In this document: positions 30,937-38,268 of the stretch, piece by piece
How the letters are laid out: each line of letters begins with the position of its first letter
How positions within the stretch are numbered: position 1 is the first letter of the stretch
NCBI GenBank assembly: GCA_030148605.1
Contig: JASBTD010000021.1
Location: 1 to 38,268, forward strand
Length of the DNA stretch: 38,268 bases
From: Erythrobacter sp.
GTDB lineage: Bacteria > Pseudomonadota > Alphaproteobacteria > Sphingomonadales > Sphingomonadaceae
Direction: 5' to 3'
The notes under the pieces: generated by a model
Seen by the model: the letters and a program-made list of their open reading frames with translations, nothing else
What the model was told of the DNA's origin: nothing
Databases searched by the model: none
Made by a program: the position numbers and the translations under genes

Positions 30937-32076
30937 TCAATAACCGCTCAGTTCAGCCACACGATTGGCGTGGTAATAGGCATCGCCGAGGAATTCCTGC
31001 AGCGCGCGATCACGCTTCATGTAAAGCCCGATGTCATATTCATCGGTCATACCGATGCCGCCGTGCATCTGCACGCCTTCCTTCACGGCAAGACCGGCTG
31101 CTCTGGCAACTTTCGCCTTGGCAACCGATGCCATCAGATCGGCATTCTCGCTACCAGCATCGAGCAATTGCGCCGCCTTGATCGTGACAGCACGGGCAAT
31201 CTCGACTTCCGAATAGAGATGCGCAGCGCGGTGTTGCAAAGCCTGGAATTCACCGATCAGCTTGCCGAACTGCTTGCGCTGTTTGAGATAGTCGACGGTC
31301 ATGTCCATCGCCCCGCGCGCGACGCCCACACCCTCTGCAGCCGAGCCGACACGGCCGGCCATAAGCAGCTTGTTGAGCACTTCGCGCCCACCATCGACTT
31401 CGCCGATCACTGAATCGCCATCAAGCTCGACATTGTCGAACGTGGTGTGCGTCGCCATCGAGCTGTCGACCAGACGCACCGCATCATGGTTCATGCCCGC
31501 TGCATCCTTCGGAACCGCGAACAGCGTGACACCATCGGCATCTGCGTCGCTGCCCGATGTGCGCGCAGCGACCACGATCATATCCGCGCTTGCGCCCTGG
31601 ACCACGAAATCCTTCTTGCCGGACAGCTTAAAGCCATTGCCGGACTTTTCCGCCTTGCACGCGATCCGTTCGGGACGGTGCTTTGCACCTTCGTCGATTG
31701 CCACGGCAAACACGCTGTCGCCGGAAACGAGACCCGGCAGGTAACGCCCGCGCAGCTCGTCATTGGCGCCACCCAGCGCGGTGGCGGCCAGCACTGAACT
31801 GGTCAGGAAAGGCGACGGGGTCAGGTTGCGGCCGATTTCCTCAAGCACGATACCCGCTTCGACATGGCCCATGCCCAGCCCGCCATCGTCTTCGCTGACA
31901 AGGATGCCGGTAAAGCCCAGTTCCGCCATCTGCTTCCACAAGCCGTGGCCAAATCCGTCCTTGCAATCGCGATCGCGCCAATGGCGCAGCTGTTTGTTGA
32001 TCGCGCCTTCTTCAACCATGAACTGGCTCGCGGTTTCTGCGAGCATGGCCTGATCTTCATTGTGATAGAGTGGCAT
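30937..32076 (-). CDS. acyl-CoA dehydrogenase (paired subunit, second gene)
   Basis: A 379-residue flavoenzyme. It has L-V-S-E-D-D-G-G-L-G near 60 and the middle strand domain with L-S-G-K-K-D-F-V-V-Q-G. The C-terminal helices carry R-K-Q-F-G-K-L-I-G-E-F-Q-A-L-Q-H and Q-M-H-G-G-I-G-M-T-D-E-Y. The middle-domain flavin loop lacks the S-E-P-G-S-G pattern seen in its neighbour. It begins 3 bases after the upstream dehydrogenase gene ends, the layout typical of two-gene heteromeric enzymes (FadE/ChsE-type) that handle bulky or side-chain acyl-CoAs. That assignment is inference. The closest role is alpha,beta-dehydrogenation of acyl-CoA with electrons passed to ETF. Confidence 0.92.
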   Translation of the reverse strand: MPLYHNEDQAMLAETASQFMVEEGAINKQLRHWRDRDCKDGFGHGLWKQMAELGFTGILVSEDDGGLGMGHVEAGIVLEEIGRNLTPSPFLTSSVLAATALGGANDELRGRYLPGLVSGDSVFAVAIDEGAKHRPERIACKAEKSGNGFKLSGKKDFVVQGASADMIVVAARTSGSDADADGVTLFAVPKDAAGMNHDAVRLVDSSMATHTTFDNVELDGDSVIGEVDGGREVLNKLLMAGRVGSAAEGVGVARGAMDMTVDYLKQRKQFGKLIGEFQALQHRAAHLYSEVEIARAVTIKAAQLLDAGSENADLMASVAKAKVARAAGLAVKEGVQMHGGIGMTDEYDIGLYMKRDRALQEFLGDAYYHANRVAELSGY

Positions 32077-32079
32077 GGA

Positions 32080-33261
32080 TCAGGCTCCCGGCAGGTCAAG
32101 AATGCGTTTGGAAATGACGTTCAGCATGACTTCGCTGGTGCCGCCTTCGATCGAGTTGGCCTTGGTGCGCAGCCAATTGCGCGCGGGCTTGCCGCCGCCG
32201 GTTTCTTCACTGTCCCATTCCAGACTGCGCGAGCCACCTGCACTCATCATCAACTCATGACGGCGCTTGTTGAGCTCGGTTCCGGCGTATTTCATCATGT
32301 TGGGCTGCGCCGGATGCGCCTTGCCCACCTTGACTTCATCGAGGAACTTTTCGCCCATGCAGGCATAAGCCAGCGCATCGACATCAAAATTCGCCAGCTC
32401 TGCCCGCAACAGCGGATCCAGTTCGCCAGCATGCCGCTTCATCACGGCTCCGATTGCGGCAGTGCGGCTGCCACCATCAGCGCCAGAGATCATCTCGCGC
32501 TCATGGCCGAGGAGGTATTTCGCAACATCCCAACCGCGGTTGATTTCACCCACAAAGCCGGGGCAATCCTCGCCATAGCTCTTGGGCACTGACACATCAT
32601 CGAAGAAGGTTTCGCAGAACGGGCTATTGCCGCTGATCAGCTTGATCGGCTTCGTCGACACGCCTTCGCTTGCCATATCGAACAGCATGAAGGTGATGCC
32701 TTGATACTTGTTCTCCTTATCCGTGCGAACAAGGCAGAAAATCCAGTCGGCATGATCGGCATAGCTCGTCCAGATCTTCTGGCCGTTGACGACCCAATGA
32801 TCTCCCTTGTCCTCGCCAAAGGTCTGCATGGAGACGAGGTCAGAACCGCTGCCCGGTTCCGAATAACCCTGGCACCAGCGGATTTCGCCGCGCGCGATTT
32901 CATTGAGGAAGCGCTGCTTCTGGCCTTCCGTGCCGAAATGCAGCAGCGCGGGGCCAAGCATCCAGATGCCGAATGAGCTCAATGGAGGGCGCGCGCCAAT
33001 CGCGTTCATTTCCTCGCGCAACACCTTGGCCTGAGGCGGCGTCAGCCCTGCCCCGCCATATTCCTTGGGCCAGGCAGGCACTGTGTAGCCCTTCGCGACA
33101 CAGGCTTCGAACCAGGTCTTTTGCGCATCATTCTTGAAGCTGGCATTGCGACCACCCCAATAGATATCGTCTTCATCGCGCACCGGCTGACGCATCTCGG
33201 GCGGGCAATTGGCTTCCAGCCAAGCGCGGGTTTCCTCGCGGAAGGTCTCCAGATCGGACAT
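32080..33261 (-). CDS. acyl-CoA dehydrogenase (paired subunit, first gene)
   Basis: A 393-residue acyl-CoA dehydrogenase. It has W-P-K-E-Y-G-G-A-G-L near 65, the flavin/substrate motif Y-S-E-P-G-S-G-S-D-L and the V-N-G-Q-K-I-W-T-S-Y-A strand. The C-terminal part carries A-N-S-I-E-G-G-T-S-E-V-M. It is the longer and more canonical partner of the gene beginning at 32076, three bases downstream. A heteromeric enzyme is plausible but not provable here. The start at 33261 faces the divergent SDR gene across 171 bases that must carry both promoters. Substrate unknown. Confidence 0.93.
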   Translation of the reverse strand: MSDLETFREETRAWLEANCPPEMRQPVRDEDDIYWGGRNASFKNDAQKTWFEACVAKGYTVPAWPKEYGGAGLTPPQAKVLREEMNAIGARPPLSSFGIWMLGPALLHFGTEGQKQRFLNEIARGEIRWCQGYSEPGSGSDLVSMQTFGEDKGDHWVVNGQKIWTSYADHADWIFCLVRTDKENKYQGITFMLFDMASEGVSTKPIKLISGNSPFCETFFDDVSVPKSYGEDCPGFVGEINRGWDVAKYLLGHEREMISGADGGSRTAAIGAVMKRHAGELDPLLRAELANFDVDALAYACMGEKFLDEVKVGKAHPAQPNMMKYAGTELNKRRHELMMSAGGSRSLEWDSEETGGGKPARNWLRTKANSIEGGTSEVMLNVISKRILDLPGA

Positions 33262-33375
33262 CGCCGACTCTCCTCTCTCAGTCTCAAACTTGACGCTTAC
33301 GTTAGGGTGATTCGCCCCCTCGCCGCAAGCTCAACTGTGCCAGTCCGCCATGCCGTAACGTCAGCGGAGATTGCG

Positions 33376-33403
33376 TTGACGCGCCGCCTGCCGCGCGTAA
33401 GCT
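33376..33403 (+). promoter_or_regulatory. candidate promoter for the SDR-transporter pair
   Basis: TTGACG (33376-33381) and TAAGCT (33398-33403) are 16 bases apart. The divergent gap also contains TTACGTTA (about 33298-33305) and GTAACGTC (33356-33363), an inverted pair that might be an operator. The evidence is weak, from pattern only. Confidence 0.3.
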
Positions 33404-33432
33404 GGCAGCCATTGGAGAGGGAGACAAAGGCC

Positions 33433-34287
33433 ATGCGATTCTCTGGCAAGACCGTGGTCATCACCGGCGCTGGCTCAGGCATCGGGGAAGAAGCAGCGAA
33501 GCTGTTTGCGCGCGAAGGCGCAATCGTGATCGCGTCTGATATCGATGAGGAAAATGGCAAGCGGGTTGCCGCGTCGGGCGCAGGCGATATCCGTTTCAAG
33601 CGCTGCGATGTCTGCGACGTTTCCGAAATAAAGGCATTGATGGAATTCGCGGCCGCCGAAACCGGCGGGATCGATGTGCTGTTCAACAATGCCGGTGCAG
33701 GCGGCGCGCGCGAAAAGATCCACGAGATCGACGCCGAAGGGTGGGACCGCACGATGGACTTGCTGCTGCGTGCAGTTGCGATGGGCATCCGCTATGCCTT
33801 CCCGCATATGAAGGGGCGCCCGGGCGCCTCGATCGTCAATGTGTCCAGCGTCGCTGCGGTCGGCCCCGGCTATTCGCCCACCGCCTATGCCGTGGCCAAG
33901 GCCGGTGTATTGCACCTGACCAAGATGGCCGCAGCGGACCTCGCGGAATTCGGCATCCGGGTAAATGCGATCCAGCCGGGTTTCATCATGACCAATATCT
34001 TCACCCGCAACCTGGAGGTTCCCGAGGAAACCAAGGAACTGGCCAAAGGCGCGCTGCGCCAGATGAGCTCGCACGCGCAGCCTGTCGCGCGCAGCGGCGA
34101 ACCGCGCGATATCGCCGAAGCCTGCGCCTATTTGGCGAGCGATGCCGGCAGTTTCCTAAACGGCACATCGCTGCTGGTTGACGGCGGGCTGACCATCGGC
34201 CCGCGCTATAGTTGGGATCCGGAAGAGCCGGGCGTCTATGACCCGCTCGAAACGCTGGAAGAAGAGGCGAAACAGGCCGCCATTTGA
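33433..34287 (+). CDS. short-chain dehydrogenase/reductase
   Basis: A 284-residue classical SDR. It has T-G-A-G-S-G-I-G (12-19), D-I near 37 suggesting NAD preference, N-N-A-G at about 88 and Y-A-V-A-K with the upstream Ser, so it is catalytically complete. A C-terminal extension (about 35 residues after L-V-D-G-G) is rich in Glu. The stop overlaps the transporter start by one base (TGATG), so both are made together. GGAGAGGGAGA lies upstream of the ATG at 33433. The family oxidises secondary alcohols; the substrate is unknown but probably linked to the imported compound. Confidence 0.93.
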   Translation: MRFSGKTVVITGAGSGIGEEAAKLFAREGAIVIASDIDEENGKRVAASGAGDIRFKRCDVCDVSEIKALMEFAAAETGGIDVLFNNAGAGGAREKIHEIDAEGWDRTMDLLLRAVAMGIRYAFPHMKGRPGASIVNVSSVAAVGPGYSPTAYAVAKAGVLHLTKMAAADLAEFGIRVNAIQPGFIMTNIFTRNLEVPEETKELAKGALRQMSSHAQPVARSGEPRDIAEACAYLASDAGSFLNGTSLLVDGGLTIGPRYSWDPEEPGVYDPLETLEEEAKQAAI

Positions 34288-35711
34288 TGACTGCCACGCC
34301 CGATCATCTGCCGCTGCGGACCAAGCTGACTTACGGGTTCGGCTCAGTCGCCTATGGCATCAAGGACAATGGCTTCGCCACGTTCCTGCTGTTCTATTAC
34401 AATCAGGTTGTCGGCATTCGGGCAGATCTGGTCAGCCTTGCAATTGCCCTGGCGCTGATTGCTGATGCTTTCATCGATCCGGCTGTCGGACATCTGAGCG
34501 ACCGCACCCGCACGAAAATCGGGCGGCGCCATCCATGGCTTTATGCAGCATTGATTCCGATCGCGATAAGCTGGGTCGCGTTGTGGCACCCGCCCAGCAT
34601 GAACGAGTGGCAGACCTTCGGTTACCTGTTTCTTGTCGCGATGCTCGTGCGGATGGCGTTCTCCACCTACGAGGTGCCTTCGCTGGCGCTTTTGCCAGAA
34701 CTGAGCCGCGACTATCATGATCGCACCGCCATCATGCGCTTTCGCTTCCTGTTTGGCTGGGGCGGCGGCCTGGCGATCATGTTCCTCGCTTACGCCATCT
34801 TCCTTGTTCCCACCGCCGAGTATCCCAATGGCCAGCTGAACCCCGGGGGCTATTCGCAATATGCAATTCTGGGCGCCATTGTGATGGTGATCGCGGGGCT
34901 GACCGCGGCTGTCGCCACGCAAAGGCGGATTGTCGCGGCGTATCAGGGGAACACCAAGCTTGCAGAGACCGCCCACGGGCTGTCCGAATTCGTCGGCGCT
35001 TTCCGCTACAAGCCGTTTTTGCTGCTGATGTTCGCTGGCGTCTTCGCCTTTATGAACCAGTGGCTGATTTTCGCGCTGGCGATCTATCTGTTCACACATG
35101 TCTGGGAATTCACGCAAGGCCAGTTCACTGTCTATTCCGCTACGCTCTTCATCGCAGCTTTAGTGGCGTTTCTTGCTGTGACGCCGATTTCCATGAAGCT
35201 TGGCAAAGCAAGGGCCGCAGCCATCCTGACGGTTATCTCGCTGGCGCTGGGCACCTTGCCCTATTGGCTAAGCTATTTCGATCTCTTTCCTGCACCGGGC
35301 ACAACAATCATGTTCCCGCTGCTGCTGGCATTCCTAGTTGCTTCGACAGCCGCCGGGATCTCAGCCATGATCCTGACGCTATCGATGATTGCAGACGTAT
35401 CGGACCATTACGAATACGAGACCGGCCGCAAGACCGAAGGACTATTCTCATCGGGCATGTTCTTCATGCAGAAGATCGTCAACGGTATCGGCATTCTGCT
35501 CTCCGGCCTGATTATCGCTTTGGTCGGATTGCCCGCCGGCGCAGGTGCCGGGACTGTCGATAGCGTGATCGTCGACAATCTGACGCTGTCATACCTGATC
35601 CTCGCAACAGTGATCAGCCTGACAGGGGCGTGGGCCTATACGCTGTTCCCCTTGGGCGAGGATGAGCACACGATACGCGAAGCCCACCGGAACGGGGCCG
35701 CACAGACTTAG
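34287..35711 (+). CDS. GPH-family (MFS) cation-linked transporter
   Basis: A 474-residue inner-membrane protein with about 12 hydrophobic segments. The N-terminal [17 protein letters not shown] block, then [21 protein letters not shown], are the GPH (glycoside-pentoside-hexuronide) signatures. [19 protein letters not shown] segment late in the protein is also diagnostic. GPH members import sugars or related solutes with Na+ or H+; many sphingomonad versions sit beside fatty-acid, terpene or steroid degradation genes. The ATG at 34287 is preferred to the TTG at 34284. Confidence 0.92.
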   Translation: MTATPDHLPLRTKLTYGFGSVAYGIKDNGFATFLLFYYNQVVGIRADLVSLAIALALIADAFIDPAVGHLSDRTRTKIGRRHPWLYAALIPIAISWVALWHPPSMNEWQTFGYLFLVAMLVRMAFSTYEVPSLALLPELSRDYHDRTAIMRFRFLFGWGGGLAIMFLAYAIFLVPTAEYPNGQLNPGGYSQYAILGAIVMVIAGLTAAVATQRRIVAAYQGNTKLAETAHGLSEFVGAFRYKPFLLLMFAGVFAFMNQWLIFALAIYLFTHVWEFTQGQFTVYSATLFIAALVAFLAVTPISMKLGKARAAAILTVISLALGTLPYWLSYFDLFPAPGTTIMFPLLLAFLVASTAAGISAMILTLSMIADVSDHYEYETGRKTEGLFSSGMFFMQKIVNGIGILLSGLIIALVGLPAGAGAGTVDSVIVDNLTLSYLILATVISLTGAWAYTLFPLGEDEHTIREAHRNGAAQT

Positions 35712-35796
35712 CACCTATGCAAATCAACGCTTGGCGCAGCCCGAAGGCTCTGCCACGGTCAAGACAAACACTGACAAGAGACAGGAGAACGCACCC

Positions 35797-37134
35797 ATGG
35801 ATTTCGAACCTACAGAACGGCAGCAATATTGGCGCAACCGGGTGCGCGATTTCATTGAGGCCCACGTCCGCCCCGCCGTACCGACTTACAAGGCGCAGGA
35901 TGCCGAAGGTGACCGGTGGAAAGTGATTCAGGTGGTCGAAGACCTGAAAGCCAAGGCCAAGGCCGAAGGCATCTGGAACCTGTTCATGCCGCCGCGCAAC
36001 GATGGCCACCACCATGTTGACGAGACATACGAATTTGAAGGTCCCGGCCTGACCAATCTGGAATATGCGCTTTGTGCCGAGGAAATGGGCCGCATCGGCT
36101 TCGCTTCCGAAGTGTTCAACTGCTCTGCACCTGACACCGGCAATATGGAAGTGTTCCATCGCTATGGCACGCGTGAGCAGAAGGACCAGTGGCTTACCCC
36201 GATCATGAACGGCGAAATCCGCTCTGCGTTCCTGATGACCGAGCCTTACACCGCTTCGTCCGACGCGACCAATATCGAGACCCATATCGAACGTGATGGT
36301 GACGAATATGTCATCAATGGCCGCAAGTGGTGGTCATCAGGCCTGGGCGATCCGCGCTGCAAGATTGCGATTGTCATGGGCAAGACCGATTTCAGCGCTG
36401 GTCGCCACGCCGCGCAATCGATGGTCCTGATGCCGATCGATGCGCCGGGCGTGAACGTGATCCGCCACTTGCCGGTATTCGGCTATGACGATGCGCCGCA
36501 CGGGCACATGGAAGTCGAACTGAAGGACGTGCGCGTTCCCGTTACCAACATGCTGCTGGGCGAAGGGCGCGGCTTCGAGATTGCGCAGGGCCGCCTTGGG
36601 CCGGGCCGCATCCACCACTGCATGCGCACCATCGGCGTGGCAGAAGAAGCGCTGCACAAGATGTGCAAGCGCCTGCAAGAACGCGAAGCTTTCGGCAAGC
36701 CGATCTACAAGCATTCGGTGTGGGAAGAGCGCGTCGCGCGTGCCCGCATCGATATCGACATGACCCGCCTGCTCTGCCTCAAGGCCGCCGACATGATGGA
36801 CAAGGTCGGCAACAAGGCCGCGAAGCAGGAAATCGCCATGATCAAGGTGCAGGCACCCAATATGGCACTGCGCATCATTGACGATGCGATTCAGGCGCAT
36901 GGCGGCGGCGGTGTGTCAGACGATTATGGCCTGGCCAATGCCTATGCCCACCAGCGCACGCTGCGCCTGGCTGATGGTCCGGATGAAGTCCACTCTCGCT
37001 CGATCGCGCGGATGGAATTCGCCAAGCACATGCCAGAGGCTGGCCCGACTGCCAACGCGCTGCGCGATGGCAAGGGCCCAAGCAGCGGTGGCAATGACAA
37101 CCTCAGCTCGGGCGACATGGGCGTCGCGCGCTGA
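35797..37134 (+). CDS. acyl-CoA dehydrogenase (ACAD10/11-like)
   Basis: A 445-residue dehydrogenase. It has C-A-E-E-M-G-R near 90, A-F-L-M-T-E-P near 145 and the strand [11 protein letters not shown]. The C-terminal region carries [14 protein letters not shown] and [11 protein letters not shown], the pattern of the ACAD10/11 branch rather than classic FadE. AGGAGAAC upstream supports the ATG at 35797. It follows the transporter by 85 bases and may belong to the same transcript. The reaction would be dehydrogenation of acyl-CoA, possibly 4-hydroxyacyl or branched types as reported for the human relatives; that is inference. Confidence 0.93.
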   Translation: MDFEPTERQQYWRNRVRDFIEAHVRPAVPTYKAQDAEGDRWKVIQVVEDLKAKAKAEGIWNLFMPPRNDGHHHVDETYEFEGPGLTNLEYALCAEEMGRIGFASEVFNCSAPDTGNMEVFHRYGTREQKDQWLTPIMNGEIRSAFLMTEPYTASSDATNIETHIERDGDEYVINGRKWWSSGLGDPRCKIAIVMGKTDFSAGRHAAQSMVLMPIDAPGVNVIRHLPVFGYDDAPHGHMEVELKDVRVPVTNMLLGEGRGFEIAQGRLGPGRIHHCMRTIGVAEEALHKMCKRLQEREAFGKPIYKHSVWEERVARARIDIDMTRLLCLKAADMMDKVGNKAAKQEIAMIKVQAPNMALRIIDDAIQAHGGGGVSDDYGLANAYAHQRTLRLADGPDEVHSRSIARMEFAKHMPEAGPTANALRDGKGPSSGGNDNLSSGDMGVAR

Positions 37135-37152
37135 TTTGAGCAGCAAGTACTG

Positions 37153-37224
37153 CCGTTCGTGCTGAGCCTGTCGAAGCACGTGCGGTTCATGTGACACGCC
37201 CTTCGACAAGCTCAGGGCGAACGG
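37153..37224. repeat. inverted repeat of the CTTCGACAAGCTCAGG type before the alcohol dehydrogenase gene
   Basis: CCGTTCGTGCTGAGCCTGTC (37153 on) and GACAAGCTCAGGGCGAACGG (ending 37224) are facing copies with two or three mismatches, joined by about 30 bases. The type is common between sphingomonad genes. It ends 10 bases before the ATG at 37235, leaving room only for the GGAG ribosome binding site. Confidence 0.85.
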
Positions 37225-37234
37225 AGATTGAGTG

Positions 37235-38268
37235 ATGGCGAAGGCCGCAATTCTGGAAACACCGGGCGAAGGCCTGGTCATTGGCGATGTCAAGATCGCT
37301 GACCCTGCACCGCATGAAGTGCTGATCGATACCAAGGCCTGCGGGCTTTGCCATTCGGACCTGCATTTCATTGACGGGGCTTACCCCCACCCGCTTCCCG
37401 CTATTCCGGGCCACGAAGCGGCGGGCGTCGTGCGCGCGGTGGGCAGCGAAGTGAAGACCGTAAAACCCGGCGACCATGTCGTTTCCTGCCTCAGTGCCTT
37501 CTGCGGCCATTGCGAATTCTGCGTGACCGGCCGGATGGCGCTGTGTCTGGGCGCGGACACACGGCGTGGGCCCGATGGCGCACCGCGCATCACCCGCGCA
37601 GACGGATCGCCGGTCAACCAGATGCTCAACCTCTCGGCCTTCAGCGAGCAGATGCTGATCCACGAGCATGCCTGCGTCGCCATTGACAAGGACATGCCAT
37701 TGGACCGCGCCGCTGTGATCGGCTGCGCAGTGACGACGGGCGCAGGCACGATCTTCAACGCCGCGAATGTGACACCCGGCGAGACTGTGCTGGTGGTCGG
37801 CTGCGGCGGAGTTGGCCTTGCCGCCATCAATGCCGCCAAGATCGCCGGTGCTGGCAAGGTTATCGCGGCTGATCCGCTGCCGGAGAAGCGCGAGCTGGCG
37901 AAAGTTCTTGGCGCGACGCATACGGTTGACGCCTTGGCACCAGATGCGGCCAAGCAGATCATCGAGATTTCGGGCGGCGGCGTGCATTACGGGATCGAAG
38001 CCGTGGGCCGGCAGGCATCGGCAGACCTTGCTGTGGCATCGCTGCGGCGCGGTGGCACAGCGATCATCCTTGGCATGATGCCCTTGGATTGCAAGGTAGG
38101 CCTGGGCGCGATGGACCTGCTTTCCGGCAAGAAGCTGCAAGGCGCGATCATGGGCGAAAACCATTTCCCGGTCGACTTGCCGCGGCTGGTGGATTTCTAC
38201 ATGCGCGGTTTGCTCGATCTCGACACGATCATCGCCGAGCGTATTCCGCTGGAAGACATCAACAAGGG
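37235..38268 (+). CDS. zinc-dependent alcohol dehydrogenase (partial, runs off the window)
   Basis: The first 344 residues of a medium-chain zinc alcohol dehydrogenase of class III type; the stop is outside the window. Catalytic zinc ligands are C39 (G-L-C-H-S-D) and H60 with E61 (G-H-E-A-A-G). Structural zinc ligands are C90, C93, C96 and C104. The NAD fold has V-V-G-C-G-G-V-G-L at about 189-197. Length and layout match the 360-370-residue enzymes, so only the last 20-30 residues should be missing. GGAG upstream fixes the ATG at 37235. In this setting it probably oxidises an alcohol from the same catabolic route as the acyl-CoA dehydrogenases. Confidence 0.93.
   Translation, partial: MAKAAILETPGEGLVIGDVKIADPAPHEVLIDTKACGLCHSDLHFIDGAYPHPLPAIPGHEAAGVVRAVGSEVKTVKPGDHVVSCLSAFCGHCEFCVTGRMALCLGADTRRGPDGAPRITRADGSPVNQMLNLSAFSEQMLIHEHACVAIDKDMPLDRAAVIGCAVTTGAGTIFNAANVTPGETVLVVGCGGVGLAAINAAKIAGAGKVIAADPLPEKRELAKVLGATHTVDALAPDAAKQIIEISGGGVHYGIEAVGRQASADLAVASLRRGGTAIILGMMPLDCKVGLGAMDLLSGKKLQGAIMGENHFPVDLPRLVDFYMRGLLDLDTIIAERIPLEDINK

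Overview
The window looks like the chromosome of an aerobic alphaproteobacterium of the Sphingomonadales, most likely an Erythrobacter/Altererythrobacter-type organism. This placement comes from overall gene style and high GC content, alphaproteobacterial SspB and aerobic HemF, a Pal-Tol layout with short TolA, UrcA and DUF1905 proteins, and a GPH-type transporter among acyl-CoA dehydrogenases. No rRNA is present, so it is an inference.

Layout. (1) 1-2646 is accessory DNA: the end of an IS6-family element that has cut off umuC, then an AT-rich gene for a GIY-YIG-like, tail-anchored protein with four Gly-Trp repeats, all on the 3' side of a tRNA-Ser(GGA) gene. (2) 2820-9755 is mostly housekeeping: a periplasmic cyclophilin, a DUF1905 protein, Rsh (ppGpp), a GH16 glucanase, hemF, pdeM and infC. 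(3) 9790-15912 holds a DASS-type transporter, a sulfur amino acid PLP enzyme, an SDR lacking the usual catalytic Tyr/Lys, a LysR regulator, a UrcA-family secreted protein and a J-domain protein. (4) 16073-20749 is a small secreted peptide gene followed by the complete ybgC-tolQ-tolR-tolA-tolB-pal cluster on the minus strand. (5) 20814-24887 is a his operon (hisB-hisH-hisA-hisF-hisE) continuing into cupin and HIT genes. (6) 24995-26194 is sspB-gmk. (7) 26214-30002 is a copper module: csoR and a glutaredoxin-MauE fusion diverge from copA-copB around one palindromic operator. (8) 30013-38268 is a catabolic island with three acyl-CoA dehydrogenases, two SDRs, a GPH-family transporter and a zinc alcohol dehydrogenase cut by the window edge.

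The most notable signals are not conventional genes. Two coding regions (infC and the UrcA gene) have ideal Shine-Dalgarno sequences in front of ATA and ATT rather than ATG. Several families of palindromic intergenic repeats sit inside otherwise compact operons (his, tol, fad), one with a compensatory base-pair change between copies. A perfect hairpin covers the ribosome binding site of the atypical SDR. Two adjacent 13-bp palindromes precede the small secreted peptide gene. The best candidate for an undescribed system is the GIY-YIG-like, Gly-Trp-repeat, membrane-anchored protein beside the tRNA gene.
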